64,000 nucleotides of DNA from an uncultured Myxococcales bacterium (GTDB lineage: Bacteria > Myxococcota_A > UBA9042). This document shows, one piece after another, positions 28,701 through 43,700 of this stretch. Every line of letters starts with the position of its first letter. Positions within the stretch are counted from its first letter, which is position 1. Under the pieces are notes generated by a model. That model was not told the DNA's origin. It made no database searches and saw nothing but the letters and a program-made list of their open reading frames with translations. The position numbers and the translations under genes were made by a program. The stretch spans positions 54,265 through 118,264 of the forward strand of contig CAIYWC010000092.1 in NCBI GenBank assembly GCA_903929795.1. Direction: 5' to 3'.

Positions 28701-31700
28701 TGCGGGCGCGCGGGGAAATTCCTGAATTACAAGCGGATTTCGCGCTGCTTCAGGACATCCGGACGGTCGCGCCGCTGGTCGTGAGCCTGCCGATCGGCCC
28801 GCAGCACCACACCTACACACACAAGTCGCCGCTGCGGCTGCAAGGCTCCCTGCGGCTGGGCGATACCGTGGTAGAGTTTGATCCTCAACGGGATTTCGGC
28901 AACCTGGACGAGCAAAAGACCTGGTACCCGTACCGCTCGCGCTGGCAGTGGGGCACGTTCGTGGGGCTATCGCGCGCGGGCCAGTGCGTGGCGCTGAACG
29001 TGGTCGACCAGATGACGCCCAAGGACCGGCCTGGCGAGGATGCGCTGTGGGTCGAGGGTCGGTTGATGCTGATGCAAAGGCCTGAATTCACGCAGGAAGG
29101 CGTTTTCGGGGATTACCGCCTCGCGGACCGGGCCGGGCGCATTCGCCTGCGGTTCACGGCCGAGGGCGCCAAGACGGAGCAGCGCAATTGGGGCGTGGCC
29201 GCGCTGGACTACGCCCAGCACTTCGGCCGGTACAGCGGCGATGTCACGGATGACGCGGGCGCAGTGCACGCGATCGACGGGGTGCCCGGTGTGGTGGAGC
29301 GGATGGCGGCGCGATTCTAGGCGGATGCCGGGCTATCCTCGTCCTCCGTCGCCAGCCGGTCGCGCTGCGCCAGTGCCGGAAACAGCCGCCACCACGCGAT
29401 CGCGACGAGGACCGTGCCGCAGCCGCCGACGACAACGGAGCCGACCGGGCCCCAGAGCGCGGCGGTGGCGCCGGATTCGAACTCGCCCAGCTGGTTGCTC
29501 GCGCCGATGAAGATGGACGAGACGGCGCTGACGCGGCCGCGCATCGCGTTGGGCGTCTCCAGCTGGACCAGCGACTGGCGGATCACCATGTTGACCATGT
29601 CGGTCGCGCCGGTCACCGCCAGCGCCACGAGCGACAGCCAAAAGTGCGTCGAAATGCCAAACACAAGCGTCGCCGCGCCGTAAAGCGCGATCGCCCACAG
29701 CAGCGTCCGACCCACGCGGCGCTCGACCTGCCGGTGCGTCAGCGCGATCGACATCAACAGCGCGCCTGCCGCCGGCGCCGCCCGCAGCAGCCCCAGCCCG
29801 AGCGTCCCGACGTGCAGGATGTCGCGCGCGAACATCGGCAGGAGCGCCGTCGCGCCGCCCAGCAGCACGGCAAAAAGGTCCAGCGAGAGGGCGCCCAGCA
29901 CCGCCGGCCGCTGCCAGATGAAGTGCAGCCCGGCCAGCACGCTGCGAACCGTCGGCGGCTCCGCCGGGTGCGGCGCGTGCTCGTAGCGCACGCCGAGCAC
30001 GAGCGCGCACGCCAGCGCGGAGAGCGTCGCACAGGTCGCGAACACCGCCGTGGTCCCGGCCAGGAAAATCGCGCCAGCCAGCGCCGGTCCGCCGATGATC
30101 GCCAGCTGCAGCCCGGACATGCTGACCGCCATCGCGCGCGGCAGCACTGCCGCCGGTACCAGCAGCGGCACCAGCGACTGCTGCGCCGGCATTTGGAACG
30201 CGCGCACGGTGCCCAGCAGCACGGACACCGCCAGCAGCAGCTCGCGCGAGGCCGAGTGCGCGTGCGCCGCTTGGGCCAGGATCGCCGCCGTCAGCGCTTG
30301 GGCGCCGAGGCAAACCGCAATGATCCTGCCACGGTGCACGCGATCCGCGACGTGGCCGGACGGCAGCGACAAGATCAGCGCTGGCGCAAATTGGTACAGC
30401 CCGACCAGGCCGAGATCCCAGGCGCTCGACGTCAGGTCGTACATCTGCCAGCCGAGCGCGACCATCAGCATCTGGCTGGCCGTCGTGCCGCACAGCCGCG
30501 CGAACCAGAACCGCACGAAGCTGCCGATGCGCAAGAGCGATGTCAGGCCGTCGGTCGCCATGGCCGCGTCAACGCTCCGGAACGCGCGGCAGCAGCCGCT
30601 GGACGATCGCCAGGCGCGCGGGCTCCTCGAACAGCTGCCACGAGATCTGCGCCAAAGCCACCGTCGCCGCGCCCAGCGCCGCAAACGCCAGCCAGACATT
30701 TTGACCGGTCAGCGGCTGCCACAGCAGCCAGAGCGCCAGCGGGTGCAGCAGGTAGCACGCGAAGCTCAGCTTGCCCGGCAGCGCCAGCCAACTGCGCCGC
30801 TCGCCTTCGCGGTAAGTTCCCAGCAGGTCAGCGCAAAACGCCACCGTGAGCGCCACGCCCAGGCTCAACGCCAGCGGTCCCGCGATGCAATTCAGCGGCT
30901 GCGACAGGCTCAGGCTGCGGTAGGTCACCACCGCCATCGCCGCGCCCAGCACCAGCCCCGGCCAGCGCTTGTCGCGCGGCAGAATCCGCACGCGCGCATG
31001 GACCAGCCACGCCAGGGAACCGAGCGCCAAGCTCGCGAAACCCATGGCAGAATTGGTCGTCAGCCACAGAAAGGACCGCCGGCCCTGGCCGTACAGGAAC
31101 AGGTCAAACGCGCCGCCCGCGAGCACAACGCCCACCAGGGCGGCGACCAGCTTCCAACGCGGCCGTGCCAGCAAAACCAGCAGCGGGTAGACCAGGTAGA
31201 ACTGCTCCTCGATCGCCAGCGACCACAGGATGTCCCAGTGCAGGCCCCAGCCGCCGACGATGTGCGAGCGGAGGATGCGCAGCCAGTTCAGCGTGAACGT
31301 GGCGATGGAAAACCAAAAAGCATAGTCAAACCGGCTATCTACGCGGCGAAAGCAGAATTCCGTGGCGGGACCGTCTGGCAGCCAGGTCACGAGCACGGCG
31401 CCGGTCAGGCAGGTCAGCGCGACCAGCGGCCAGATGCGCGCGATGCGGCGGATCCAGAAGCGCACGGCGTCCGCGCGTTGGCGAAAGCCGTGGGCGAAAA
31501 TCTGCCGCGAAATCAGGAAGCCGGACAGGACAAAGAAGACGTAGACGCCATAGGAGCCGTTCTCGGCCAGCGCGTTCCAGCGGGCGCTGGCGTGCGTGTC
31601 GATGCGGCCGGAGCCGTGCAAATGCACCGCCAGCACCAGCCCGATGCTCACGGTGCGCAGCAAATCGACGAGCAGGAGGCGGTCCATGGGCAGGCTCGCG

Positions 31701-34700
31701 GGCGATGCGCGCCGCGGTGGCAGTCTGTGGTGCCGGCCGGGACGCGTCAAGGGTGTGCGGGGCGGTTGACGCCCGATCCGCCGCGCGGCAGACTGACCGG
31801 CGCGCCGCCGCGCCCGCTGCCCAGACGTCGCATCCTCCACGCCGACCGATATTCGAGGTCGACCATGCTCGATCCGCAGCGTGCGTCCGGAGGCGCACGG
31901 TCGCGAGCCCAGTCCGAGACGCAACAGGACTGACCTGCGAAAGGTCGCCGTGTTCAGGAGCGCAATCGCCATGGCCGGCCGACCCGGGCAAACTGCAATC
32001 TGGCGTTCGCGCCTGCCGACGCCGCTGCACCTCGCGCTGTTCGTGCTGGCGGTGCTGCAGTTTGCCGCGCACCGGCCGATGAGCGGCAATGAAATCGACA
32101 CGTTGCAGGCCGCGCGGCGTCTTGCCGATCCGCAGTATGTCCCGGGCGATTGGTTTCTCGGCCAGCCGCCGGGGCCGCGCCTGCCGTTTCAGCTGCTGAT
32201 TTGGCCCTTGACGGCGACGCTGCGGCTGGTGCCGCTGGCGATTGTCGGCCGCGTGCTGGGGTTCTGGCTGCTGACCGCCGCGGTGGCGCGGCTGGCGGCG
32301 CGGTTCAGCGTGCGCGTGGTGGAAGCGCTGATTCTGGCAGCGATTTTTGTGTGGTTTGGCCAGTCGCTCTTTGCCGGCGAGTGGCTGTTTGGCCAGTTCG
32401 AGACCAAAGTGTTTGCCTACGCACTGGTGCTGTACGCGCTGGACGCCGGGGCCGACGCCAAGCTGCGCCGGGCCGCGCTCTACCTGGGCGCTGCGACGAC
32501 CTTGCACATCTTCGTCGGCGGCTGGGCGACTTTTGCCATTGCGCTTGCGGTGTTGGCGACGCCGCCGCGCCCGCCGCTGCGGACGGTCGTGCAGGTCACG
32601 GGGCTGTGGCTGCTCGCCGCGCTCTTTGGCCTGGCGTGCGCTGCCGCGGCGATGGGCTCGCCGCACGCGACGCAGCCGGATTTCGCATGGATTTACGTGG
32701 ATTTGCGCGCGCCGCACCACTTGCTGCCGACGACCTGGACGCTGCCGGCGAGCGCCAAGTGGCTGATTGGGCTCCTGTTGGCTGGGCTGCTGGCGCCGCA
32801 GCGGCTGTGGCCGGGGCGCGCGGATGCGCGGCTGCTCGCGCGCGCGACGCTGGCGACGTTGGTGCCGTGCGTCCTGGGCGTTGTGGCGGCGCAGTCGGCG
32901 GCGACGCACCGGTTCCTGGCGACGTATCCGTTTCGCGTCGGCGCGTCCCTGCTGCTGCTGCTCGGGCTGCTGCTGGTCGTCGTGCCGCTGCTGCGCCGTC
33001 TTCCGGCGTGGCTGCGATGGCCGGCGCACCTCGCGGGCGCGCTGCTGGCGATTGGCGCGGCGCTGACGGCTTTTGCCGCCGATATCCGGGAGTTCCGAGC
33101 GTTTCCCAACGGTGGGCAGAACGTGCAGCCGCAAGAAGCGGGCCTGGCTTTTGACGCCGCGTGTGCCTGGCTGCGCCAGCAACCGGACCGCGCGCTGCTG
33201 CTGACGTCGCCGGCGCACGAGGCGGCGGGCTACCTGACTGGCCGCCCGGTGGTCGTGACGTTCAAGCAGATCCCGCCGGGCGAGGCGGGGACGCTGGCGT
33301 GGTACGCGCGGATTCTGGCGTTGGCGGGACCGGGGCCGCTGGCCCAGCGGAGCTACGCGCTGCCGGTGGAGCTGGACGAGCGCTTCGAGGCCCTGCCGCC
33401 GGCGCAGTACTGCCAGCTCGCGGAGCGCTTTGGCGCGCGGTGGCTGCTCGTGCGCCGGACGGACCTGCCGGGAGTACCGCAGTATGCGAACGCGGCCTGG
33501 CGGGTCTACGCGCTGCCAACCGTGTGTCCGACGCTTTGGTTGCCTTGACCGTGTTGGCCGTCACGGGCAGACTTGAAATTCCCGGCGGTTGGCTTGCGGT
33601 ACGCCGGATTCCGTGTGCGAGGCGTTGGGTATGAAGCTGATCATCCAAATCCCGTGCTACAACGAGGCGGCGACGCTTGGGGTCACGCTTGCCGCTTTGC
33701 CGCGTCAGGTCGCGGGTTTTGACCGCGTGGAGTGGCTCGTCATCGACGATGGCAGCCGCGATGGTACGGCGCAGGTAGCCCGCGATCTCGGCGTCGATCA
33801 CGTTGTGACGCACCCGCGCAACCAGGGGCTGGCGCGCGCGTTCATGACGGGCCTGCACGCGAGCCTGGCCGCGGGCGCGGACGTGATCGTCAACACGGAT
33901 GCGGACAACCAGTACAACGCGGCGGACATCCCCGCGCTCGTCGCTCCGGTGCTGGCCGGCCAGGCTGAGATCGTGGTCGGCGCGCGACCCATTGAAAACA
34001 TGCAGAATTTTTCGTTGGTCAAACGCGCGCTGCAGCTGCTGGGCAGCTGGGTGGTACGCGTCGCCAGCCGTACGGAGATTCCTGACGCGCCCAGCGGCTT
34101 TCGCGCCATCTCGCGCACCGCGGCGCAGCGCCTGATGGTCTTCAACGACTACACCTACACGCTCGAGACCATCATCCAGGCCGGCCAGATGAACATGGCC
34201 ATCACCTGGGTGCCGGTCCGCGTGAATCCCGACCTCCGGCCGTCGCGGCTGATGCGCAGCGCGAGCTCCTACGTCAAGCTCGGGATGTTCACGATCATTC
34301 GCATCTTCGTGATTTATCGACCTTTTCGCTTTTTTGGCACCCTTGGTGCCGCGCTGTTTGGCGCTGGCTTTCTGATCGGCCTTCGCTTCTTGATCGCGTA
34401 CCTCGCCGGGCACGGCAATGGCCACGTGCAGTCGCTGATCTTGGCGAGCGTTTTGCTGAGCGTGGGCTTCCAGACGGTGCTCGTCGCGTTCTTCGCCGAC
34501 CTGCTGGCGGCCAACCGCGCGCTTCTGGAGGACATTCGGTTTCGCCAGCAGCGGACCGCCGAGCAGCTGGTGCGTCTGCACGCAGACCGACGCGTCGATG
34601 ACTGAAGTGACGCGCCGGCCGTGGCTCAAGCCGGCGCTGAACGCGCTGGGTTTCGCGCTGGGGCTCGTCGCGGTTTGTTTCGTCGTCGTGCGACTGCGGA

Positions 34701-37700
34701 CCTACGCCGCGCAGATCGACCCGGTGCGGCTGTCGGGCGGCACGCTGGCGGGGCTCGGCGCGCTGGCGCTGATCTCGGGGCTGGCGAACGTCTTTCTCGG
34801 GCTCGCCTGGTGGCGGCTGCTGCAGGTGGTCGACCTGCGCGTGCGGCCGCTGTGGGCGATTCGCACGCACGGCGTCTCGCAGCTGGGGCGGTACGTGCCC
34901 GGCAACGTGCTGCAGTTCGCGGGGCGGCAGGCGCTGGGGCTGGCGGCGGGTCTGCCGGGCGGCCCGCTCGCGCGCTCGGTGCTGTGGGAGCTCGGGCTGC
35001 TCGCGTCCGTGGGCGCGCTGTACGCGCTGGTCGCCGCGCCGCTGCTTGTGCCGCAAGTGCCCTCTTTGATTGCGCTTCCCGCGATTCTCGTCGCGCTTTG
35101 GCTGGCGCGCCGGGCGTCTGGCCCTCCGCTGCAGCAGGCGCTGCTGTGCCACCTCGCGCTGCTGACCCTGAACGCCAGCGTCTTTGTCAGCGTGCTTGCG
35201 CTCGCCCAGCACCACGCGCTCGATCCGCAGACTGCGCCGGTCGTCGGCGGCGCATTCGTGCTCGCGTGGCTGCTGGGGTTTGTGACGCCGGGCGCGCCGG
35301 CGGGTGGCGGAATTCGCGAGGCTGCGCTGCTGTTTCTCTTGGGGCACCACTTTCGCCAGGCGGACCTGCTGCTGGCCATCGTGCTCGGCCGGCTGGTGAA
35401 CGTCGTGGGCGATTTCGGCTATTTCGCGCTCGCGTCGGCGCTGCCGGATGCGGGGCCAAACCGTGACGCGTAAGCCCGCGCCGCGCTGGCGCGACCGCTG
35501 CATTGCGCTGAGCCTGTTCGCGCTGGTGTTCGGCGTTCACGCGGCGCTGCCGTTCGTGGCGATGCCCACGCTGGGTCAGGCGCTGTGGATCACCGGCTTT
35601 GGCACGTCGTTTGCCCGCGGCGGTCTGCTGAATCTCTACGCCCACAATTTCGGCTTTCCTGCACCCGCGCCCATCGTTTTTGGCCTGCCCGGTGCGTATC
35701 CCGCGGGCCTCTGCATCGCCGCGGGCATGCACCCGGGCGACGCCTACGCGCTCGTCATTTGCCTGTGGCTCGCCGTGGCGTTTGTCGGTGCGAGCCGGGC
35801 CGCCCGCCTGCTGCAGCTCCCGCCGCCGGTCGCGTCGCTTGCAGCGGCCACCTGGTTGACGCTGCCGCTTGTGTGGAATCACGCGCATTATTCCATGCTT
35901 TCGATGGGTTTTGCCCTGCTTCCGACCTACCTCGTGGCGCCGCTCGCGCTGTGCCGTCCGCCGCTGCTGACCCGACCCGCGGCGGTGCGCGTTGTGCTTG
36001 CCTACGCGCTGGCGGCTGTCGTCGCTGTCTTCATGGACGGCTACACATTCATGTGCTTCGCGGTCGGCGCGACTTTTCTGCTGGCGTGGACTGCGTGGGC
36101 GCAACCGCCGCTGCGCCGCCAGCTGCTGCGTCTGGGCGTGCCGGCGCACGTGGTCAGCCTGCTTGTCGCGTTTGGCCTGTACCGCGCGTATGTCGGCCGC
36201 ACTGAGTTCTACGTCGAGCCGATGGAGGCCTTTCGCGCCTGGGGCGTCGACCTGCGCTTTTTGGTCCTGCCGACCCGGGGCACGCATTGGCTAGCGGATC
36301 TCGTCGGTTACAGCGAGCCGCGCTCAGTCATCGAGCAATTTGGCGACGCGTCGGTCTGGCAGACAACGTTCGTGCTGCCGCTGCTGCTCGCGGGCGCCTG
36401 GGCGTGGTGGCGCACGCGCGCGCGCAGCCGGCTGGCGCTGGCATTCTGGGCGATGGCGCTGTTTGGCGGCTACATGGCGCTGGGGCCGTCCGTGAAATGC
36501 CATGACCTCCGCCCGGTGAGCCTGCAGGCGCGCCACGACCCGCTGATGCCGCCGGAGCTGGCAGGACCGCAGACGGGCACCTCGCTGCTGTCCAAACACC
36601 TGCCGGGATTCAAGAATATGCGCGCCAGCTACCGGTGGATGGGCCTGTCCGCGCTGGGACTCTGGCTGCTGATCCTGCTGTGGCTGGCCCAGCCCGGCGC
36701 GCGTCGGCGTTATCTCGTGCTGATTGGCATTGTGCTGTTGAACCTGCCGGAACCTGTGGAGAAATGGCGCGTGGCGCTGGACTATCGCGCCGACCTCCGG
36801 CAGCTGGATGCAGAGTTGCTCGACGACCTGCGCGGCACCCTGAGGCCACAAGAACGCGTGGTATTTCTGCCGTTTGGCAACGACTTTATCATCAATTACC
36901 TTGCATCGCAGCTGGACCTCCGGGCGTACAATATCGGCGGCGACAAGAACCTCGCGCAGGCGCGTCTGGCGTGGCCGCCGACGCTGCTGGAATTCCCGAT
37001 GCTGCAAGTGGATCCCGGCTTTGTGCCGCGCGTCCAGGCGCTGTTGGCGCGCGATGCGGACGCCGTTGTCGTCCCGTACTTTGACATGCTGTGGGCGGCG
37101 CACCACTGGCCCTGCGGCGAGCAGCACCTGGCCAAGTGTCCGCCCGAAATTGCCGCGGATCGGGCGCCGACCGTGCGCGCGCTGCAGGCGCTGCCGGGGC
37201 TGAAAGTCACGCTGCGGCCGCTGTACGCGGTCGTGCGCAACGTCAAGTAGCGTCTTGCATTCCGGCCCGGTCCGCCACTAGTCTACTGCGCGTGGCGCTG
37301 TGCCTCGTACCGGCAGATGATGACTTCCGCTCTGCGCCGATGCCCGCTCTGCGGTCAAACAACGGACGAAAGCCGGTGTCCTGTGGACGGCATGGCGACG
37401 CTCGTGGCGCGCCCGGTCAAGGCCGACTTGACGGCGCTGACGCCGGGCACGCTCATCGGCGGGAAATACAAGATCCTGACGCAAATCGGCCGCGGCGGCT
37501 TTGGCGCGGTCTTTCGCTGCCAGCACATCGGCACCGGCCAGGACGTGGCGGTCAAGGTGCTGGCGCTGCCGGGCGGCGAAAACGACGTGGTCTTTCAGCG
37601 GTTTTTTCTGGAAGCGCGCTCGACCGCCGGGCTGGGCCATCCGAACACGTTGCGGGTCTTCGATTTCGGTCAGGACCAGACCGGCGCGTGTTTCTTGGTC

Positions 37701-40700
37701 ATGGAACTGCTGGACGGGCGCACGCTGGCCGACGAACTGCGCGATCGCCTGGCGCGCGGCGAGGTCTTCACGGAAATGGAGGCGTTGGCGATCGGCGACG
37801 CGGTCCTGCGCAGCCTGGCGGAAGCGCACGAAAAAGGCCTGATCCACCGCGATATCAAGCCGCACAACATCTTCTTGCACGAAGTCCAAGGCGATGACTC
37901 GACGGTGAAGGTGCTGGATTTTGGCATCGCGCATTCGGCTGAGCTGGCGGCGCAAAACGCGCTGACGCAGACCGGCCAGGTGCTGGGCACGCCGTCCTAC
38001 ATGAGCCCGGAGCAGGCGCAGGGGCTGCCCGTCGACCGCCGCAGCGACCTCTACAGCGTGGGCGTTGTGCTCTACGAGCTGGTCACGGGGACGACGCCGT
38101 TTGCCGGCAACACGCCGGTGTCGACCTTGTACCAGCACGTCAATGCGCCGCCGCCGCCGCTGCGGGACCGCGCGCGCGTGGTGCTGTCCGACCCGTTCAT
38201 CGCGGCGATTGAGCGCGCCATGGCCAAGCTGCCCGAGGACCGCTTTCCCGATTCGGCGACCATGCGCCAAGCGCTCATGGGCAAGCGCGGCCACGTCTCG
38301 GGTTCGCAGATGGTCGTGCGCGTCAGCTCGTCGCGGATTCCGCAAGTCACGGTGGACGAGCGGACGGTGGCGGCGTCCATGCCGCAGATCACCGTGAACG
38401 GCGAGACCGTCGATGCGCGGGCGCTGCAGCCCAAGCCAGGGACGCGGCCGCCGCCGACGCGCGCGGAGCTGGAGGCGCGGCTGGCGCGCAACCGGGCGCT
38501 GACGCTGGCGGCGATCGGCGTCATCATGGTGTCGCTGGTGGTCATCGCGCTGCTGTACGCCCACCACCGGCGCCTGATCGACGAGCCGGCGGCGAGCGCA
38601 CCGGGTTCGGCGCTGCCGGGAGCCACGCAGACGCCGGACGCGCCGCCGTCCGCGGAGGCCATGCCGCGCCCAGCGCGGCCGGAGCCGCAAATCCAGGCCG
38701 TTCCTGAGCCGACAATCCCGCCGCCGCCGACGTTTGGCGTGCGTCCGGCCAAGGGCAAGAACAAGAGGAAGGGATGCGATCCGTTCGATCCGTACTGCCG
38801 CTAGCCGCCTTGGTCGCCTGTGCCACGCCGGCGATCGTTCCGCCGGTTGCGCTCGCGCCCGCACCTGCGCCGGCGCGCGCAGTGGCGACGTGTGCGGATG
38901 TAGCCCAAGCCGAAAAGGCGTTCTACGAGGCCCAGCGGCTGTTCCAGAAAAAGCGCTATTGGGAAGCGGCGCCGGCGTACGTGATCAGCTTTCAATTCTG
39001 CAACCATCCGCAGGTGCTGTGCGCCGCAGGGCAAGCGTATCGCCGGGCGCAAAAATGCGGCAAGGCCTCAGAGTTGTTGGAAAAATGCCTGGCAGATGAC
39101 GTGCCCGCCGCTGCCCGCGCCCAAGCGCAGAAGCTGCTGGCCAGCGCGCAGGCGTGTGCGCGCGAGCCGCCCGCGGTGGCGACCCGTGGTGAAACCGAAG
39201 ACGTCGCCGAACCGGATGACGCGGCGTTTGCCCTGCAAACCTGGCCCATGGCGACCGGCAAAGCCGCCGAGGGAACGCCCGGTGCCCCGTAGCCTGGCGC
39301 GCTGGCTGCTGATGGCGCTGTGGCTGGCCGTGCCCGCGCGCGCCGCGGTGCCGCTGCCGGAAGCCGCGACGCAGCTGCAGCAGGCCAGCGCACAAATCCA
39401 GGGCTACCTGGCGCAAGGGCGGGCGCCCGAGGCGGTGGCGCTGGCCCGCGAGGCGCTGACGTTCGCGGAGGCGCAGTTTGGCCGGCAGTCGGTGCAGGCG
39501 GGCGCGGCGTGGAGCGACCAGGCGGAAGTGCAGCGGTCGATTGGCCACCTGCCGGAAGCCGCGGATGCTTTTGCCAACGCGGAAGCGCTGTTGGCGGGTC
39601 AGCCGCCCAACAATCCGGTGCTGGCGACGGCGCGCTACCGGCGGGCGGATCTGCTGCGGATGCTGGGCAAGCCCGCGCCGGCGTTGGCGTTGTACCGTCA
39701 GGTGGAGGCGGTCTACGTCCAGCTGTACGGTGCGCAGAACACGGCGGTGGCGACCTGCTGGAACGCGGAGGCCGAGATGCTGCGGCTGCTGGGCCAGCCC
39801 GCCGAGGCGCTGCCGCTGCACGACCGGGCGGTGGCGGCGTTTGTGGCGATTGCCGGGCCGCGGCACCCGTACGTAGCGACCGCGCTCCAGGCCCGCGCGA
39901 CGACCCGGCAGGCGATGGGCGACTACTTGGGCGCGGCGGCGGATTTTCGCGCGGCCTACGACATGGACGTCGCGGCGCTGGGGAAGACGCACCCGTGGAC
40001 GGCGACTTTGGCGAATAATCTCGCCGAGCTGGAGCGCCTGCTGGGCCACCCGAAGCTGGCGGAGGCGCTGTTTGACGAGGCGCTTGCGGCCTACCAAAAG
40101 ACGCTGGGGCCGCGCCACCCGTTCATCGCCAGCGCGCTGGTCAATCTGGCGAACGTGACGGCGGAGCAGGGGCGCGGGGCGGAGGCGCACAAGCTGCTGC
40201 AGCAGGCGCGCGCGATGCTGGAGGCGACCGAAGGCGTGGCGCATCCGGATATCGCGACTGTGTTGTACCACGAGGCGGCGCTGGCGCGGGCGCGGGCCGA
40301 CTATCCCGCGGCGCAAACGGCGCTGCAGCAGGCGCTGGCGATGCGCGAGGCGGCGCAGGGTCCGGAGCACCCGGACGTGGCGTTCGTGCTGGACGCGTTG
40401 GCTGGGCTGGCGCTGGAGCGCGGCGCGTACGGCGAGGTGGAGGCGCTCTGCCAGCGGGCGCTTGCGGTGCGGCAAAAGGCGCTGGGGACCGCGCATCCGG
40501 ACACCGCGGCGACGCTGCTGATTTTGGCGCAGTATTTCGTGCAGTTGGGCGATTTCGCGCACGCGGAGCCGCTCCTGCGCGATGCGCTGGCGCGGACCCA
40601 GACTGGGCTGGGCGCGCAGCACCCGCGCGTGGGCGACATCCAGAACGCGCTGGGCGGGCTGCTGTACGCCCGCGGGCAATTCGCGCAGGCGCGGATGGCG

Positions 40701-43700
40701 TGGCGGACGGCGCTGGACATCGCGCGGGCGGCGTATGGCGAACAGCACCTGCGGACGACCTCGGCGCTGAGCAACCTCGCGGCGGCGGATTATGCCCTGG
40801 GCCACGCGGCGGAGGCGCGGCAGGAGGCGGCGCGGGCGGCGGCGATCGAGGACGGGCTGCTGCCGCCGCGGCACCCGTCGCGCGCGGTAAACTGGTTCAA
40901 TCAGGCGGTGTTCCAAGTCGCGGATGGCAAGCCCAAAGCGGCGCTGGAGCTGCTGCGCAAGGCGGAGGCGCTGGAGCGCGAAACCGCGGGCCCGGCGTCC
41001 CTGACGCTGGCGCAGACCCAGGCCAAGCGTGCCGACATCTTGCTGGCGCAAAACGACCTGAAAGGCGCGCTGGCGGCCCGCACGGCCGCGGCGGCGACTT
41101 TTGACCGCCACCTGCAGCGCTGGCTGGGGCTGGGCGGCGAGCAGCAAAAAGTCGCGCTGGTGGCCCAGCAGCTGGCGCACCTCTACGCGACCGTGAGCCT
41201 GCACCTGGACCACCTGCGCGGCGACAAGGCAGCGGCGCGTCTGGCTTTTGACGCGATCCTGCGGCGCAAGGGGCTGACGGTGGACGCGATGGCAGACGCC
41301 ATGGCGCAGACCCGGCGGCGGCTGGAACCGGCGGACCAGGCGCTGTTCGACCAGCTGGCGGCGAGCCGGGCGGCGCTCGCGACCGTGACGTTGCGCGGGC
41401 TGGACGGTGAAGACCCGCAGGCGCACGCGGTCCGGCTCCACGCGCTGCAGGCGGCGATCGACGCGCAGGAAACGGCGCTGGCGCGGCGCAACCCGGGGTA
41501 TCGCGCAGGGCTGGCGGTGGCGACGACGACGGCGGTGGCCGCGGCGGTGCCCAAGGACGCGGTGCTTGTGGAATTCCTGAAATTCACGCCGCCCGGCGAG
41601 GCCCAGCTGCCGCGCTATGCGGCCTACGTGCTGCGGACGGCGGGCGAGCCCGTGGGCGTGGACCTGGGCGACGCGGCGACGATCGAGGCGGCGCTGACCG
41701 GAATGCGGGCCGCGATGGGATCCGCCAAACGCGACGACGCGCTCGTGCGGGCGGAGGAGCTGTCCGAGCTGCTGCTGACGCCGCTGCGGCCGTACCTCGC
41801 CGATGCGGCGCAGTGGCTGATTGCGCCCGACGACGCGCTGTCCCTGCTGCCGTTCGCGGTGCTGACGGAGCCGGGCGGCCGGTGGGTGCTGGAGCGGCAC
41901 ACGGTGACGGTGCTCGGGAGCGGTCGGGAGCTGGCGCGGCCTCGGCCGCCAGTGCCGCCGCCCTCGGATGCGTGGGTGCTGGCGGACCCGGATTTTGACG
42001 CCAGCGGCGACAAGCCGGCGGACCATGCGGCGACGCGCGGTTCGCAGGCCAAGGACTTTGCCGCGCTGCATTTCAGCCCGCTGCAAGGCACCGCGGAGGA
42101 GGCCGACGCCGTCGCGCCGCTGCTGCAGGCCAAGCTGCTGACGGGGCCACGGGCGACCGAGGCGGCGTTGCGCGCGCTGCACGGCCCGCGGATTCTGCAC
42201 CTCGCGACGCATGGCTACTTCCTGCCGCAGCCGCCGACAGCGCCGCCCGGCAACGCGCTGGCGGGGTACGACCAGCCGCTGGCGCATATTGAGAATCCGC
42301 TGCTCCGGTCCGGACTTGCGCTCGCGGGCTTTAACGTGCGGCGCTCGGGCTCGGACGATGGCGCGCTGACGGCGCTGGAGGCGATGAGCCTGGATCTGGC
42401 GGGGACGCAGCTTGTCGTGCTTTCGGCGTGCAACACCGGTCTGGGCGACGTCTCGGGCGGCTTTGGTGTCTACGGTTTGCGCCGCGCGTTCGCGATTGCC
42501 GGCGCGGAGTCGGTCCTGATGAGCCTGTGGAGCGTCGACGACCAGGCGACGCGCGCGCTGATGACGTCGTTTTACGGCAAGCTCTCGGCGGGCGAGGGGC
42601 GGAGCGAGGCGCTGCGCCGCGCGCAACTGGAGCTGCTGGCCCAGCCGCGCACGCGCAAACCGTTCTACTGGGCGGCGTTCCAGCTGGTGGGCGATTGGCG
42701 GCCGCTGCGGTAGGAGATTGCCGCGCCGCAGCCCCCATTTCGCCCGCCGCGGCGTTCTGGTAGCCTTGCCGCCCTTTCGCGAGGTCGTCCGCCCGTGCCG
42801 CTTTCCGCTCTTCTCGCCCGCGCCCGCAACGAGCCGCTGACCGCCCTGGCCTGGCTGCTCGTGCTCGCCGCGTGCGTGTGGCCGCTGTGGGCGTCCGGGC
42901 TGCTGCCATTCATGGACCTGCCGCAGCACCTGGCGACCGTGCGCGTCCTGCACAGCTACAACGATCCGGCGTACGGTGTGTCGCATTATTTTGCCATCGA
43001 GCTGGGCCGCACGCAGTACCTGGCGTGGTATTTCCTCGTCGATTGGCTGACTTACCTGATGCCGCTCGAGACCGCCGCGCGCGTGGTTTTTTCGTTGTAT
43101 GCCGTCGGCCTGCCGCTGTCGATCGCCGCGCTCCTGCGCGCGCACGGGCGCGATCCGCGCGTGGCGCTGCTGGCGGCGCCGTTCGTGTTCAACCCATTTC
43201 TTTTCATGGGGTTTGCCAATTACGTCACGGCGTTACCGCTGGTTTTCTGGGCGCTGGCGCTGCTGCAGGAGCTGCTGGACGCGTTCTCCTGGCGCGGGCT
43301 CGTGCTGCTGATTCTTGTGAGCACGTTGCTGTTCTATGACCACGCGCTGGCGTTTGTGTTGTATGGCGCGCTGGCGGGCGTCACCGTGTTGCTCGGCGCG
43401 CGCGGCTGGCATCCGCGCCACTGGTGGCGGCAAACGCTGCACCTGGCGCCCGTCGGCGTCGCGCTGGCGTGGTGGCTCAGCCAGTCGCTGATTCTGGCCG
43501 GCGCGGAGGAGTGGCACAAAGGCCTCGGCGGCCGCAATGTGGCGCCGGTCGACATCCGCTTCAAGCCGCTCCTGGAGCGCTTCACGTCCTTTCCGGAATT
43601 CCTGCTGGACGCGTATCCGGATGACGCGGATGAGAAAATTCTCGCGGCGTGGCTGATTCTTGTGGCGCTTGTGTGGGTGATCGGCCGCGACACGCTGCAC